From positions 62,001 through 126,000 of the forward strand of contig JAPOWQ010000053.1 of the NCBI GenBank assembly GCA_026707585.1: a stretch of 64,000 bases of DNA, read 5' to 3'. This DNA is from Chloroflexota bacterium. GTDB taxonomy: Bacteria; Chloroflexota; UBA11872. The notes beneath the pieces are model-generated. The model worked only from the letters and a program-made list of their open reading frames with translations, ran no database searches and was not told where the DNA came from. A program made the position numbers and the translations under genes. Below, piece by piece: positions 1-8,336 of this stretch (its first letter is position 1; the number at the start of each line of letters is the position of its first letter).

Positions 1-162
1 TTCATCCTGGTCGCCGCATCCTTTGCCCTGGTGATTCTCGGATTCCTGACGTTCTCCAAGCTGCTGCCGATCATGCCGGCCGCGGATATCAAGGAAGGCC
101 AGATCCTGGCCGACCGCATTCGAGTCGGTCGCGCCAACGTGCCGGCCGCCATGCGGGAGTGA
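1..162 (+). CDS. actC: Alternative complex III subunit ActC, NrfD-like, C-terminal end (partial)
   Basis: Only the last 53 codons are inside the window, in frame 1, ending with TGA at 160-162. They encode a hydrophobic stretch (about residues 1-20 of the visible part) followed by a short hydrophilic tail containing LLPIMPAADIKE. This fits the last transmembrane helix and cytoplasmic tail of an NrfD/PsrC-type quinol-oxidising membrane subunit. The identity rests mainly on position: the next two genes are recognisable ActD and ActE, and actC normally precedes them. In alternative complex III, ActC helps oxidise menaquinol in the cytoplasmic membrane. ActF, a close NrfD paralogue, is the main alternative but normally lies after actE. 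Confidence 0.72.
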   Translation, partial: FILVAASFALVILGFLTFSKLLPIMPAADIKEGQILADRIRVGRANVPAAMRE

Positions 163-167
163 GGTCT

Positions 168-719
168 ATGGCAATGCAGTCCCAAGCCAAACGCGAACTG
201 CTGGCGCTGTACGAGGAGCCGGACCAGGCGGCCGACGCCGTCGAGCGCCTGCACAGCGCCGGATTCGACGACAACGACATCGAGATCCTCAGCAGCACGC
301 CCTATCCCGAGGGTGCCTTCGGCGAGGGGCACACCAAGCACCGGCTCTTCGCCTTCCCCTTCGCAGGCGCCGCCTGCGGCATGGCCGTCGGCATCGCCTG
401 GATCGTCGGCGCGCAGGTCTCGCTGCCGATCATCACCGGCGGCAAGCCCATCGTGGCGGTTCCAGCGATCATCCAGATCCTGTATGAAGGCACGCTCCTG
501 GGCGCCGTGCTCTTCACCGTCCTCGGCGTGCTGTTCGAATCCCGGCTGCCGGACGGCGTGGGTCTCTACGACGACCGGATCTCCGAGGGCTACATCGGTA
601 TTTCCGTCATGGCGCGCGAGCGCCGGTTGCCGGACGCCCAGATCGCCCTAGAAGAAGCTTCACCCATCGACCTGCTCTCCAAGGAGGGCAGCCTGATGCA
701 CGCGCCGGGAACCACATGA
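168..719 (+). CDS. actD: Alternative complex III subunit ActD (DUF3341 family)
   Basis: 183-residue membrane protein of the DUF3341 family, a subunit of the quinol:cytochrome c oxidoreductase called alternative complex III. The N-terminal 50 residues form a small soluble domain (ALYEEPDQAADAVERLHSAG, a ferredoxin-like regulatory-type fold in this family). Two hydrophobic helices follow (about residues 58-80 and 103-125), then a second soluble segment with GISVMARE. The start is ambiguous. GTG 159, ATG 168 and ATG 174 are in frame; GGGAG at 155-159 sits 8 bases before ATG 168, which is chosen. It overlaps or abuts actC and overlaps actE by ATGA, so the three are one operon. Its biochemical role within the complex is not established. 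Confidence 0.85.
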   Translation: MAMQSQAKRELLALYEEPDQAADAVERLHSAGFDDNDIEILSSTPYPEGAFGEGHTKHRLFAFPFAGAACGMAVGIAWIVGAQVSLPIITGGKPIVAVPAIIQILYEGTLLGAVLFTVLGVLFESRLPDGVGLYDDRISEGYIGISVMARERRLPDAQIALEEASPIDLLSKEGSLMHAPGTT

Positions 720-1270
720 CGCTCCCCCGCTTGCGGCCCCGCAACCTCGCCGCCCTGGCACTAGGGTTCGTGGCGGCGTTGACGCTCGTGGGCTGCGAGA
801 CGGGCGCGTATCCGATCGACCTGTTCCCGGAGATGCATTACCAGGCCTCGTACCGGACCCAGGAACCGTCGCACCCCGGCGCGCCGGAGGGCTCGATTCC
901 GACCATCGGCGGTGAACTGCCCGTGACGGACTTCGTCGCCATGATCGCGAAAGAGAACCCGATGCCGTTCACGGGAGAGACGATCGACGCCGCGCGCGCG
1001 ATCTTCGCAACCAACTGCGCCATGTGCCACGGCGCCAATGCCGACGGCGACAGTTTCGTGGCCAGGCAGTTCGAGCAATACCAGGAAAAGGCGCCGCCGT
1101 CGCTGCGTCGCGCTGAACTGGCGGACCAGCAGGACGGTGCGCTGTTCTGGACGATCACCAACGGCGTCAACCGCATGCCGTCGTTCAGTTCGTTGCTCAC
1201 GGCTGAGGAGCGGTGGTCGCTCGTCACTTACATTCGGTCAATCCAGGAGTCGCCGGCGCCTGACGCCTGA
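716..1270 (+). CDS. actE: Alternative complex III monohaem cytochrome c ActE (lipoprotein)
   Basis: 184-residue exported cytochrome c. The N terminus is a lipoprotein signal with lipobox LVGC (Cys27), so the protein should be anchored to the outer face of the membrane. A single haem-binding CAMCH motif lies at residues 101-105, and the likely axial Met is Met154 in NRMPSF. One haem and about 180 residues match ActE, which passes electrons from the ActABC core to a soluble carrier or an oxidase. ATG 716 overlaps the actD stop (ATGA). Usual later act genes (actF, actG) do not follow; the next gene is a small membrane protein and then the ccm operon, so the complex appears to end here. Confidence 0.85.
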   Translation: MTLPRLRPRNLAALALGFVAALTLVGCETGAYPIDLFPEMHYQASYRTQEPSHPGAPEGSIPTIGGELPVTDFVAMIAKENPMPFTGETIDAARAIFATNCAMCHGANADGDSFVARQFEQYQEKAPPSLRRAELADQQDGALFWTITNGVNRMPSFSSLLTAEERWSLVTYIRSIQESPAPDA

Positions 1271-1284
1271 GCGAAAGCGGTCCC

Positions 1285-1758
1285 ATGGCCGAGAGCCCGG
1301 TCGCCTTGCTGGTCGTGCTGCGCTACATCCACGTGCTTGCGGCGGCGCTCTGGGTGGGCGGCGGGATCGTCGTTCTGGCCGCGGCCGCCGTGGCCAACAT
1401 GACGCCACTGACAGGCACTTCCAGCGCTCTCCTGGCGCGAACGGTAGGTCGGCTGGTAGGCACGGGATTCGCCGTATTCGTGGTGACAGGCGTGTTGCTG
1501 ACCTTCAATCGCCTCGCGGAACAGTCGATCGACGCGGCCTACGTTGCGGTGCTGGTGAGCAAGTTGTTGCTTGCGCTGGCCATGTTCCGGCTGGCGGTTC
1601 CCGGCCGCCGGCCCGCGGCGACCAAGGCTGCGACGCCAGACCCCCGGCCCTGGTGGCAGAGCCGCACGGCCTTGATCGTTGGCCTTGGGCTTGCGATCTA
1701 CCTGCTGTCGCTCATCCTTAACGAAATGGCCGAACTCAGCTTCCGGAGTGTCGGCTAG
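1285..1758 (+). CDS. Small four-helix membrane protein, CopD/DUF2269-like
   Basis: 157-residue protein with four predicted transmembrane helices (about residues 8-30, 50-72, 85-103 and 128-147). The first helix carries RYIHVLAAALWVGG, a motif typical of CopD-like and DUF2269 membrane proteins in which the His may bind haem or copper. It lies between actE and ccmE in the same direction with short gaps, so it is probably co-transcribed. A role in copper or haem handling for the respiratory chain is inference from motif and context only; the family is poorly characterised. Confidence 0.6.
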   Translation: MAESPVALLVVLRYIHVLAAALWVGGGIVVLAAAAVANMTPLTGTSSALLARTVGRLVGTGFAVFVVTGVLLTFNRLAEQSIDAAYVAVLVSKLLLALAMFRLAVPGRRPAATKAATPDPRPWWQSRTALIVGLGLAIYLLSLILNEMAELSFRSVG

Positions 1759-1774
1759 GCTGGACCCGGACACG

Positions 1775-2221
1775 ATGAACGCGACGACAACGACTTCAAC
1801 CCGCCCCAGACTGCCAACGAAGCTCCTGCTGCTGGCGGCCGCGCTTATCGCCGCCGTGGGCTTCCTGGTCTGGACCGGCACCCAGGGCGCCACGGTTTAC
1901 TACCACACGGTCGGTGAAGTACGAGACATGGGCTCCGAGGCCTACTACCGCCTGATTCGCGTCAACGGCATCGTCGCCGACGGGTCGATCCAGTCGGCGT
2001 CCGGCAGCAACCTCATCAGTTTCGATCTGCAGGACGATTCGGGGCGACTGCCCGTGGAATACCGCGGCACGCCGCCCGATCTCTTTGGGTACTCCAGCGA
2101 AGACCGCTACCAGGAAGTCATCGTCGAGGGCCAGCTCGAACCGAACGGCGCGTTCCGCGCCCGAAGCCTGATCGTCAAACACGGCCCCGAGTTCGAGCCA
2201 CGCGAGATCCCATCACAGTAG
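1775..2221 (+). CDS. ccmE: Cytochrome c maturation haem chaperone CcmE
   Basis: 148-residue protein with an N-terminal signal anchor (about residues 16-36) and a small OB-fold beta-barrel outside the membrane. CcmE covalently binds haem on a conserved His and hands it to CcmF for attachment to apocytochromes. Family features are the YYHTVGEV segment, the G-I-V-A-D-G turn and the C-terminal KHGPEFEP, whose His136 corresponds to the haem-binding His. The Tyr that normally follows four residues later (HxxxY) is Phe140 here. Upstream in-frame extension to 1679 reads as the end of the previous gene in another frame, so ATG 1775 is chosen. First gene of the ccm operon. Confidence 0.86.
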   Translation: MNATTTTSTRPRLPTKLLLLAAALIAAVGFLVWTGTQGATVYYHTVGEVRDMGSEAYYRLIRVNGIVADGSIQSASGSNLISFDLQDDSGRLPVEYRGTPPDLFGYSSEDRYQEVIVEGQLEPNGAFRARSLIVKHGPEFEPREIPSQ

Positions 2222-2247
2222 GGGCGGACAAAGTCGAAGGCTCCGCG

Positions 2248-3645
2248 ATCGACGCTTCACGAAGCTCACTGGCAACGTCGCCGGCCATCACCGCAGACGG
2301 CCTGGTGATACGGCTGGGTCAGCGCAATGTTCTGCGCGGTGTATCGCTATCCCTGGCGCCCGGTGAACGCCTGGCCGTTGTCGGGCCCAACGGCGCGGGC
2401 AAGACCACATTGCTGCGGGCGCTGGCAGGCCTGATTCGACCCAGGAGTGGCCGCGTCAGCCTGCGCGGCGGCCGCGGCCCCGACGAGCCGGCCTCGCGCG
2501 CCGGCCTCGGCTTCCTGGGCCATCGAGCGCCTCTCTACCCGCATCTGAGCGCCCGCGAGAACCTTGCCTTCGCGGCGCGACTGCACGGAATCTCTGACGC
2601 CGCTGCGCGCATCGAGTCGGCACTACGGACGGTGGGACTTGCAAGAGACGCCAACCGCCTGATGCGCGACTATTCCCGCGGCATGCAGCAGCGCCTGGGT
2701 CTCGCGCTTGCCTTGCTGCCGGAACCGGATGTCGTACTGCTGGACGAGCCGGACGCCAGCCTGGACGCCGCCGGCGTTGACGATTTGCCGACGATGCTCG
2801 ACGCGCTGGCGCCCCGCGCAGCCGTGCTGTTCAGCACGCACGACGAACGGGTGGCCCGGGCGTTGGGCGCTCGCATCGTGCGGCTGCAGGCGGGACGCCT
2901 CATGGACGATCCCCGCGCGGCATCGGCGGCGCACTCGTCAACAATCCGCCTGCCCCCGCCACCGCGCCCGCCCGGCTTCGCGCGCGCCGTCTGGGCCATG
3001 ATCGCCAAGGACGCGCGCATTGAATGGCGGGCACGCGAGCAGGTGCCGACCCTGCTCATGTTCACCCTGCTCGCCGCCGTCGTTTTCGACATGGCCTTCA
3101 TCGCCGCGCTGGGTTCGGAGGTTGCCGCGGTCGCCGTCGGCGTTCTCTGGATCAGCGTGCTGCTCGCCGCCACCCTGGCTGGCACCCGCCTGTTCGCAAC
3201 CGAGTACGAGCGGGGGACTCTGGATGGTCTGCTGGTCGCGCCTGTCGACCCGAGCGGGATCTACCTCGCCAAATTCGCGCTCCTGGCGCTCGAAACCGCA
3301 TTCGTCGGCGTCGCGCAACTGGTATTCCTGAGCCTGCTGTTGAACGTCTCGCTGTTTCAGGCATCCACCATCGGAGCCGTACTCCTGGCCTCGGCGGCCA
3401 TCAGCGCCATCCTTGCCCTCCAGAGTTCCTTGGTCGTGAACGCCCGCGCGCGCGAGATGCTGATGCCGCTGCTCGCCATCCCACCGGCCGTGCCCGTGCT
3501 CCTTGCCGGCGTCGGCATCACGCTCGGCGCGCTCGAGGTCACGCCCGCCGGCCAGCAGGGCGCCTGGTTCGGATTGCTGGCCGTAGTGACGGTCGTATTC
3601 TTGACTCTCGGGACGGTCCTGTATCCGCAGGCGGCCCGGGCGTAA
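2248..3645 (+). CDS. ccmAB: Fused haem exporter CcmA-CcmB (ATPase plus permease in one chain)
   Basis: The CcmA half has Walker A GPNGAGKT, signature DYSRGMQQ and Walker B VVLLDEPD. Numbering from the in-frame GTG at 2305, these are at about residues 27-34, 122-128 and 143-150. A Pro-rich linker (about 205-225) leads into a six-helix CcmB-type permease (about 226-446). CcmA and CcmB are normally separate proteins that drive release of holo-CcmE. There is no ATG, GTG or TTG in frame before GTG 2305, and starting there would cut the first conserved strand (ITADGLVIRLG). An in-frame ATC at 2248 lies 7 bases after GAAGG (2236-2240) and is given as the tentative start. The frame stays open upstream. 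Coupling to ccmE and ccmC supports the role. Confidence 0.82.
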   Translation: MDASRSSLATSPAITADGLVIRLGQRNVLRGVSLSLAPGERLAVVGPNGAGKTTLLRALAGLIRPRSGRVSLRGGRGPDEPASRAGLGFLGHRAPLYPHLSARENLAFAARLHGISDAAARIESALRTVGLARDANRLMRDYSRGMQQRLGLALALLPEPDVVLLDEPDASLDAAGVDDLPTMLDALAPRAAVLFSTHDERVARALGARIVRLQAGRLMDDPRAASAAHSSTIRLPPPPRPPGFARAVWAMIAKDARIEWRAREQVPTLLMFTLLAAVVFDMAFIAALGSEVAAVAVGVLWISVLLAATLAGTRLFATEYERGTLDGLLVAPVDPSGIYLAKFALLALETAFVGVAQLVFLSLLLNVSLFQASTIGAVLLASAAISAILALQSSLVVNARAREMLMPLLAIPPAVPVLLAGVGITLGALEVTPAGQQGAWFGLLAVVTVVFLTLGTVLYPQAARA

Positions 3646-3657
3646 CGGAAGGACGAC

Positions 3658-4404
3658 ATGCGACAAGCTCGAACGACGGAGTTGCCCCGACCGCGGCGGC
3701 CTGCGGCGTTTCGTGAACCTGCAAACGCGGCCCTCTATGCCGCGCTGTTGCTCAGCATGGGCCTGGCCCTCTTCATGGCCTTCGTTTTTGCGCCCGCCGA
3801 ACGGGTGCAGGCCGAGGTCTACCGCATTCTGTTTGTCCACGTGCCCAGCGCCTGGCTCGCATTCGCCGCATTCGGCGTGGTGGCCATTGGCAGCGTCATG
3901 TACCTCATTCACGGCAAGTCCCGCTGGGATCGACTCGCCCACGCCTCGGCCGAGATTGGCGTGCTGTTCACCACGCTGTGCCTGGTGACCGGGTCAATCT
4001 GGGGCCGCAGCGTCTGGGGCGTGTGGTGGCAGTGGGACCCCCGCCTGACGACCACCCTGATCATGTGGTTCATCTACGTGAGTTACCTGGCATTGCGCTC
4101 GTATATCGACGACCCAAACACCGGCCGGCGCATGTCGTCCGTGCTCGGCATCGTCGGCGTGGTCAGCGTGCCCATCGTGTGGTTTTCAGTGGAGTGGTGG
4201 CGCAGCCTGCACCCCACGCCCTCGATCACCAATCCCGGCGGGGGCATGCCGCCCGAAATGCTGACCGCGCTGCTGGTCTCGGTAGCCGCCTTTACCGTCT
4301 TTTACGTTGTCCTGGTACGGCAGCGCATGCAACTCGAACTGGCCGTGGCCGAGCTGGGAAGCCTGCGCGAGCGCCTGCACGAACGGAACGAGGATTCCGC
4401 ATGA
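3658..4404 (+). CDS. ccmC: Cytochrome c maturation haem-handling protein CcmC
   Basis: 248-residue, six-helix membrane protein of the haem-handling family. The tryptophan-rich WWD signature is WGVWWQWDPRLTT (about residues 121-133). His residues proposed to hold haem lie in FVHVPSAW (about residue 60) and WRSLHP (about 186). CcmC loads haem onto CcmE at the outer face of the membrane. ATG 3658 is preceded by GGAAGGA with good spacing. It follows the ccmAB fusion by 12 bases and overlaps ccmD by ATGA. A charged helix at the C terminus (LGSLRERLHERNE) is a little longer than usual. Confidence 0.92.
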   Translation: MRQARTTELPRPRRPAAFREPANAALYAALLLSMGLALFMAFVFAPAERVQAEVYRILFVHVPSAWLAFAAFGVVAIGSVMYLIHGKSRWDRLAHASAEIGVLFTTLCLVTGSIWGRSVWGVWWQWDPRLTTTLIMWFIYVSYLALRSYIDDPNTGRRMSSVLGIVGVVSVPIVWFSVEWWRSLHPTPSITNPGGGMPPEMLTALLVSVAAFTVFYVVLVRQRMQLELAVAELGSLRERLHERNEDSA

Positions 4405-4571
4405 CGAGTGACCTGCTTTACCTCTTCATCGGCTTCAGCGCCGTCTGGGTGGGCGTCTTTGGCTACTTGGTCTACGTCACCGGGCGGGTGCGCAGCGTGC
4501 GCGACGAGTTGCATGATCTGCGCGGACAACTCGATGCGCCGCAGACGGGGCAAAAGGCGTCGAGCCACTGA
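4401..4571 (+). CDS. ccmD: CcmD-like small membrane protein
   Basis: 56-residue protein with one transmembrane helix (about residues 6-28) followed by a basic, heptad-like cytoplasmic segment (GRVRSVRDELHDLRGQL). Size, topology and position straight after ccmC match CcmD, which helps release holo-CcmE from the CcmABC complex. The ATG overlaps the ccmC stop (ATGA). Sequence conservation of CcmD is weak in general, so the call depends mostly on context. Confidence 0.75.
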   Translation: MTSDLLYLFIGFSAVWVGVFGYLVYVTGRVRSVRDELHDLRGQLDAPQTGQKASSH

Positions 4572-4618
4572 TACGAACGCGGCGGCGACAACGCCCGCGT
4601 CGCTAGGGCAAACCGGAT

Positions 4619-6619
4619 ATGCCTGACCTCGTCGATGCCGGACGCCTGGGACTCGGCGTTGCCTTTGGCGTGGCCGTGCTCCAGGTGCTGCTTGGGCTCG
4701 CCGGAGCCATACGCCGCACGCCTGAATTAAGCCGGAGCGCCGCCAATGCCGCGTCGGTGCAGGCAGCCCTGCTGACGGTTGTGGCTGCGGGCCTGGCGGC
4801 CGGCTTCCTGGCGCGCGATTTCTCGATTCAGTTCGTGGCCGACCACTCCAGTTCGGCCATGCCAACCGGCCTGACCATCGCCGCCCTGTGGGGTGGCCAG
4901 GAAGGCTCGCTGCTCTTCTGGACCTGGTCCATGAGCCTCTTCGCGGCCGTCGCCACCCGCCGCATGTTGCACGCGGATGGCGTCGTTGGCCCGCACGGAG
5001 TCGTCGTGCTCAGCGTTCTGCAGCTCTTCTTTCTGGGCGTGTTGGTTTTCACGTCGTCGCCCTTCTCGCGCTTGGTGGCCGCGCCCGCCGAGGGCCGCGG
5101 GCTCAATCCCTTGCTCTGGGATAGCGGCATGCAGATCCACCCGCCGATGCTGCTCTCCGGCTACATGAGCTTTGGAATCCCATTCGCGTTCGCGGTTGGA
5201 CTGCTCACCGCGGGTCGCGTCACCCAGCCCTGGCTACGCGAAATGCGGAACTGGATGCTCCTCGCCTGGGCCATCCAGAGCGCCGGGCTGCTGCTGGGCG
5301 CCTGGTGGGCCTACCGCGTGCTCGGCTGGGGCGGCTACTGGGGCTGGGATCCTGTCGAGAATGTGGCGCTGCTGCCCTGGCTGGTTGCCACCGCCTACCT
5401 GCACTCCGCGCTGGCCCAGGAGCGGCGCGGTCAGCTGCGCGCCTGGGCCATTGGGCTGGTGCTGGTCACCTACGCGCTGGCGATCTTCGGCACGTTCGTG
5501 GTGCGCAGCGGCATTCTGTCGTCGGTGCATAACTTCGCGTTGTCCGATGTCGGCCCGATCTTCTTCGTCTTCGTCGGCGCGCTCTTGATCCTCTCGGCCG
5601 TGCTGTTCATCTACCGCCTGCCGCTCATCCGTTCGGACGAACCGATCACCGACATCGCCTCGAAAGAGGCGGGCTTTCTGATCAACAACCTGCTGATGCT
5701 GGCCATTGCGGCGGCGACGTTCTGGGGCACGGTATTCCCCCTGATCACGGAGATCGTGCAGGGCGCCCGCATCGCGGTGGGACCGCCCTTCTACACCCAG
5801 GTCAACGTGCCGTTGCTGGTCGCAACGCTCGGGCTGCTGGCCATCTGGCCGCTGCTGGCCTGGCGGCGCACGTCCTTGCGAGCCGCCTGGCGAGCCACGC
5901 GCTGGCCCATCGCCACGCTGGTCGCCATTTCGGTGCTGCTGGCGGTCCTTGGCATGCGTGACGGACTGCCAATCATCGCCATCGGACTCACCGCCGCTGT
6001 CGCGGTGGGCGTTGCACTGGAGTACGTCCGCAGCTTGCGTGCCGGCCTCGCCCGACGGCGCGAGGCGACGACCGGCCCTTACCCGCTCATGGTGGGCAAT
6101 CGGCGGCGCCTGGGCAGCTATCTCGTCCACCTGGGCATCGCCATCCTGGCCCTCGGAATCATCGCTTCCGCCGCCTTCAGCCAGGAGACCGCCGCCACCG
6201 TCGAGCGCGGCCAGGCTGTCAGCCTCGGCTCGTACGACGTCGTCTTCCAGGGTCTTCGTAGCAACGCGCAACCGGGACTGAATACGGTCGTCGCCGAGGT
6301 GGACGTTGTGCGCGACGGAGCCGTGATAGACCGTCTCTCGCCTGCCCGCCGCATTCACGCCGGCTGGGAGAACCAGCCAACCGCCGACGTGGCGGTCAGC
6401 ACCACGCTGCCGCAACTGGACGACGTGTATGTGCTGCTGAGCTCGTGGGACCAGGGCGGTGCCTCGGCCACCATTCGCTTGCTGATCAACCCGTTGGTCG
6501 TCCTGCTCTGGATCGGCGGGCTCGTCTACTTCGTCGGCATCCTCGTGATCGCCTGGCCGGCGGAGCGTCGGGAAACAGCGGCGATTCCGGATGCCGCGGC
6601 ACAGCCGGCCGCATCGTGA
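4619..6619 (+). CDS. ccmF: Cytochrome c haem lyase subunit CcmF
   Basis: 666-residue polytopic membrane protein. It has the CcmF signatures ALWGGQEGSLLFW (about residues 81-93) and the WWD haem-binding segment GWGGYWGWDPVENVALLPW (about 236-254), plus about 14 hydrophobic helices and a periplasmic domain near residues 510-610. CcmF with CcmH ligates haem from CcmE to CxxCH motifs of apocytochromes such as ActE. Length is normal for the family. It follows ccmD by 47 bases and overlaps the next gene by GTGA. Confidence 0.93.
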   Translation: MPDLVDAGRLGLGVAFGVAVLQVLLGLAGAIRRTPELSRSAANAASVQAALLTVVAAGLAAGFLARDFSIQFVADHSSSAMPTGLTIAALWGGQEGSLLFWTWSMSLFAAVATRRMLHADGVVGPHGVVVLSVLQLFFLGVLVFTSSPFSRLVAAPAEGRGLNPLLWDSGMQIHPPMLLSGYMSFGIPFAFAVGLLTAGRVTQPWLREMRNWMLLAWAIQSAGLLLGAWWAYRVLGWGGYWGWDPVENVALLPWLVATAYLHSALAQERRGQLRAWAIGLVLVTYALAIFGTFVVRSGILSSVHNFALSDVGPIFFVFVGALLILSAVLFIYRLPLIRSDEPITDIASKEAGFLINNLLMLAIAAATFWGTVFPLITEIVQGARIAVGPPFYTQVNVPLLVATLGLLAIWPLLAWRRTSLRAAWRATRWPIATLVAISVLLAVLGMRDGLPIIAIGLTAAVAVGVALEYVRSLRAGLARRREATTGPYPLMVGNRRRLGSYLVHLGIAILALGIIASAAFSQETAATVERGQAVSLGSYDVVFQGLRSNAQPGLNTVVAEVDVVRDGAVIDRLSPARRIHAGWENQPTADVAVSTTLPQLDDVYVLLSSWDQGGASATIRLLINPLVVLLWIGGLVYFVGILVIAWPAERRETAAIPDAAAQPAAS

Positions 6620-7101
6620 ACCGGTTCCGCGCGAGCCTGCTCCTGGCCCTGCTGGCGGCCGCGGTCCTGGCGCTGCCAGCCCATGCGGCCGACGAGCCGG
6701 ACCTGCCCACCCGCAAGCGCATGTGGTCGATCGCCGAAAAGCTTGACTGCCCCGTCTGCCAGGGACAGTCCGTGCGCGAGTCCAACGCCCAACTCGCCGC
6801 CCAGATGCGAGAAATCATCCTGATCAAGCTCCGGGCCGGCGAGTCCGAAACGCAAATCATGGACTTCTTCGCGGATCGTTACGGCCTTGCGGTCTTGCGT
6901 GAGCCGCCTCGAGAGGGCCTGGCCCTGGGCGTCTGGATCGGTCCGGTCGTCGTCCTCGGCCTGGGCATCCTGCTGCTGGGCTTGGTCTTCGCGCGCGGGC
7001 GCCAGCCCCCGGTCGCGGCTGCCGATGGTGACCTGGAGACATACGAGCGGCAGGTGGACGACCTGCGCCGGGCGGGGCGCGACTCGCCGCCACCAGCGTG
7101 A
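6616..7101 (+). CDS. ccmH: Cytochrome c maturation thiol oxidoreductase CcmH (CcmL type)
   Basis: 161-residue protein with a signal peptide (likely cleavage after AHA, residue 24), the redox motif CPVCQGQS (about residues 43-50) in a three-helix bundle, and one transmembrane helix (about 103-126). The family reduces the cysteines of apocytochrome CxxCH motifs so that haem can be attached. GTG 6616 overlaps the ccmF stop as GTGA. An apparent in-frame extension to 6445 reads over ccmF and lacks a signal peptide, so it was rejected. Confidence 0.9.
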   Translation: MNRFRASLLLALLAAAVLALPAHAADEPDLPTRKRMWSIAEKLDCPVCQGQSVRESNAQLAAQMREIILIKLRAGESETQIMDFFADRYGLAVLREPPREGLALGVWIGPVVVLGLGILLLGLVFARGRQPPVAAADGDLETYERQVDDLRRAGRDSPPPA

Positions 7102-8336
7102 CGGCGCCCCTGCTGAGCCTGGCGGTCCTCCTGATCGCCATTGCCGGACTCGCCTGGATCGTCGCGCCGTTACTTCGTCGATCAATTGATCGCGGCGACT
7201 CGCTCGGAACCGAAGACGACCTGGCCGTCGAGCGCGGGCTGCGAATGCTGGACGACTTGCAGGCCGAACGCGATCGGGGCGCCATTAGCGAGGCGGACTT
7301 TGCCCGGGTCAGCGGCGACGTTCGCCGGGACACCGCGCAGCGTCTGCACGACCGTGACCAGCGACGCCGCCGACTGGACGCCGCGGTGGAGGCCCTGATC
7401 GGAGACGCGGCGCCTGACACCGTCACGGCCGCAGCCCGGACACCCACACGTGCGCGGACTTTGGCCTGGGTCGCGCCCAGCGTCGCGCTGGTGACTCTGC
7501 TAGGGGCACTCGTCGTTGTGATTACCGTCGGCGCGCGCTCGGCGGCCGCCGAACAGGAGCCCGTGGGCAACGTCGGCGTCGCCGCAATCTCGGGAGCGGC
7601 CGTAGCGGCCGCCAACGCCGACCTGTTGCTGGTAAGCCACGCCACGGGCGCGCAGCTGAGTCGTGACGGCGGACGAACCTGGGCGCCGGCCCAGGGTCCG
7701 GGCGAAGCACTGGGCGCGGCAGCAGGGTCAGACACAATGTTTGTCCTCGCGAGCGACGGCGTGTGGTCGAGTCGGGATCAAGGCGCCACCTGGGGTCGTG
7801 AGTCCGGCTTCCCGGTTGTGCGGCGCCTTGCCGTTGGATCGCGAACCCAGAGCCTGGCGGGCGTCGATGACGCCGGGTCGATCTTCGTGAGCAACGACAT
7901 GGGCCGCAGCTGGGAGGCCGGCCCCGCCGACGCTCCAAGCAGCCTCACGGGACTGGCCGTCGTCGACTTCGGCGCCCCATTCCTGCTCGCAGCGACAGGC
8001 GCTGAAGGCGTGCTCGCCTCCGAGACCAGCGGCGGCTGGCGCGGCGCCAACGGGTTCGTCAATGGCGTCCTGCCAACGATCACCATCCGGGCCGTGGTCT
8101 TCGAGCCCGCGACCGGCGACTCCTACAGCTCGGCGTCCGGCGAGCGATTCGCGGGCGCCGCCTTCGTGGCCACCGACGCCGGCGTGTTCAAGTCCGTGGA
8201 CGGGATGCAGTCCTGGGTGCAGCTTCCTCTGCGAGCGGACGTGCGCGCGCTGGCGATCACCGGACGCACGCTGTACGCGATCGCGGCTGACGGGTCGGTA
8301 TTCCGCAGCCGCGACGCGGGAACCACCTGGCGATGA
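7098..8336 (+). CDS. CcmI-like membrane protein fused to an Asp-box beta-propeller
   Basis: 412-residue protein with an unusual layout. Residues 1-150 resemble the N terminus of CcmI/CcmH-associated proteins: a first helix (5-26), a charged coiled segment (about 40-100) and a second helix (about 122-147). Residues 160-412 form an extracytoplasmic domain with five Asp-box repeats of the form SxDxGxTW (188-195, 225-232, 265-272, 366-373, 404-411). Such repeats mark BNR, sialidase-like or YCF48-like propellers. GTG 7098 overlaps the ccmH stop and the C terminus overlaps the next gene by ATGA, so it belongs to the ccm operon. A role as apocytochrome-binding or assembly chaperone is inference. Confidence 0.72.
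   Translation: MTAPLLSLAVLLIAIAGLAWIVAPLLRRSIDRGDSLGTEDDLAVERGLRMLDDLQAERDRGAISEADFARVSGDVRRDTAQRLHDRDQRRRRLDAAVEALIGDAAPDTVTAAARTPTRARTLAWVAPSVALVTLLGALVVVITVGARSAAAEQEPVGNVGVAAISGAAVAAANADLLLVSHATGAQLSRDGGRTWAPAQGPGEALGAAAGSDTMFVLASDGVWSSRDQGATWGRESGFPVVRRLAVGSRTQSLAGVDDAGSIFVSNDMGRSWEAGPADAPSSLTGLAVVDFGAPFLLAATGAEGVLASETSGGWRGANGFVNGVLPTITIRAVVFEPATGDSYSSASGERFAGAAFVATDAGVFKSVDGMQSWVQLPLRADVRALAITGRTLYAIAADGSVFRSRDAGTTWR

Noticed and set aside
2938-3942. 334-codon minus-strand frame
   Set aside because: It runs opposite the ccmAB and ccmC genes, with no motif; explained by codon bias.
6445-6615. Upstream extension of ccmH
   Set aside because: It lies inside ccmF in another frame; GTG 6616 gives a signal peptide and the operon overlap.
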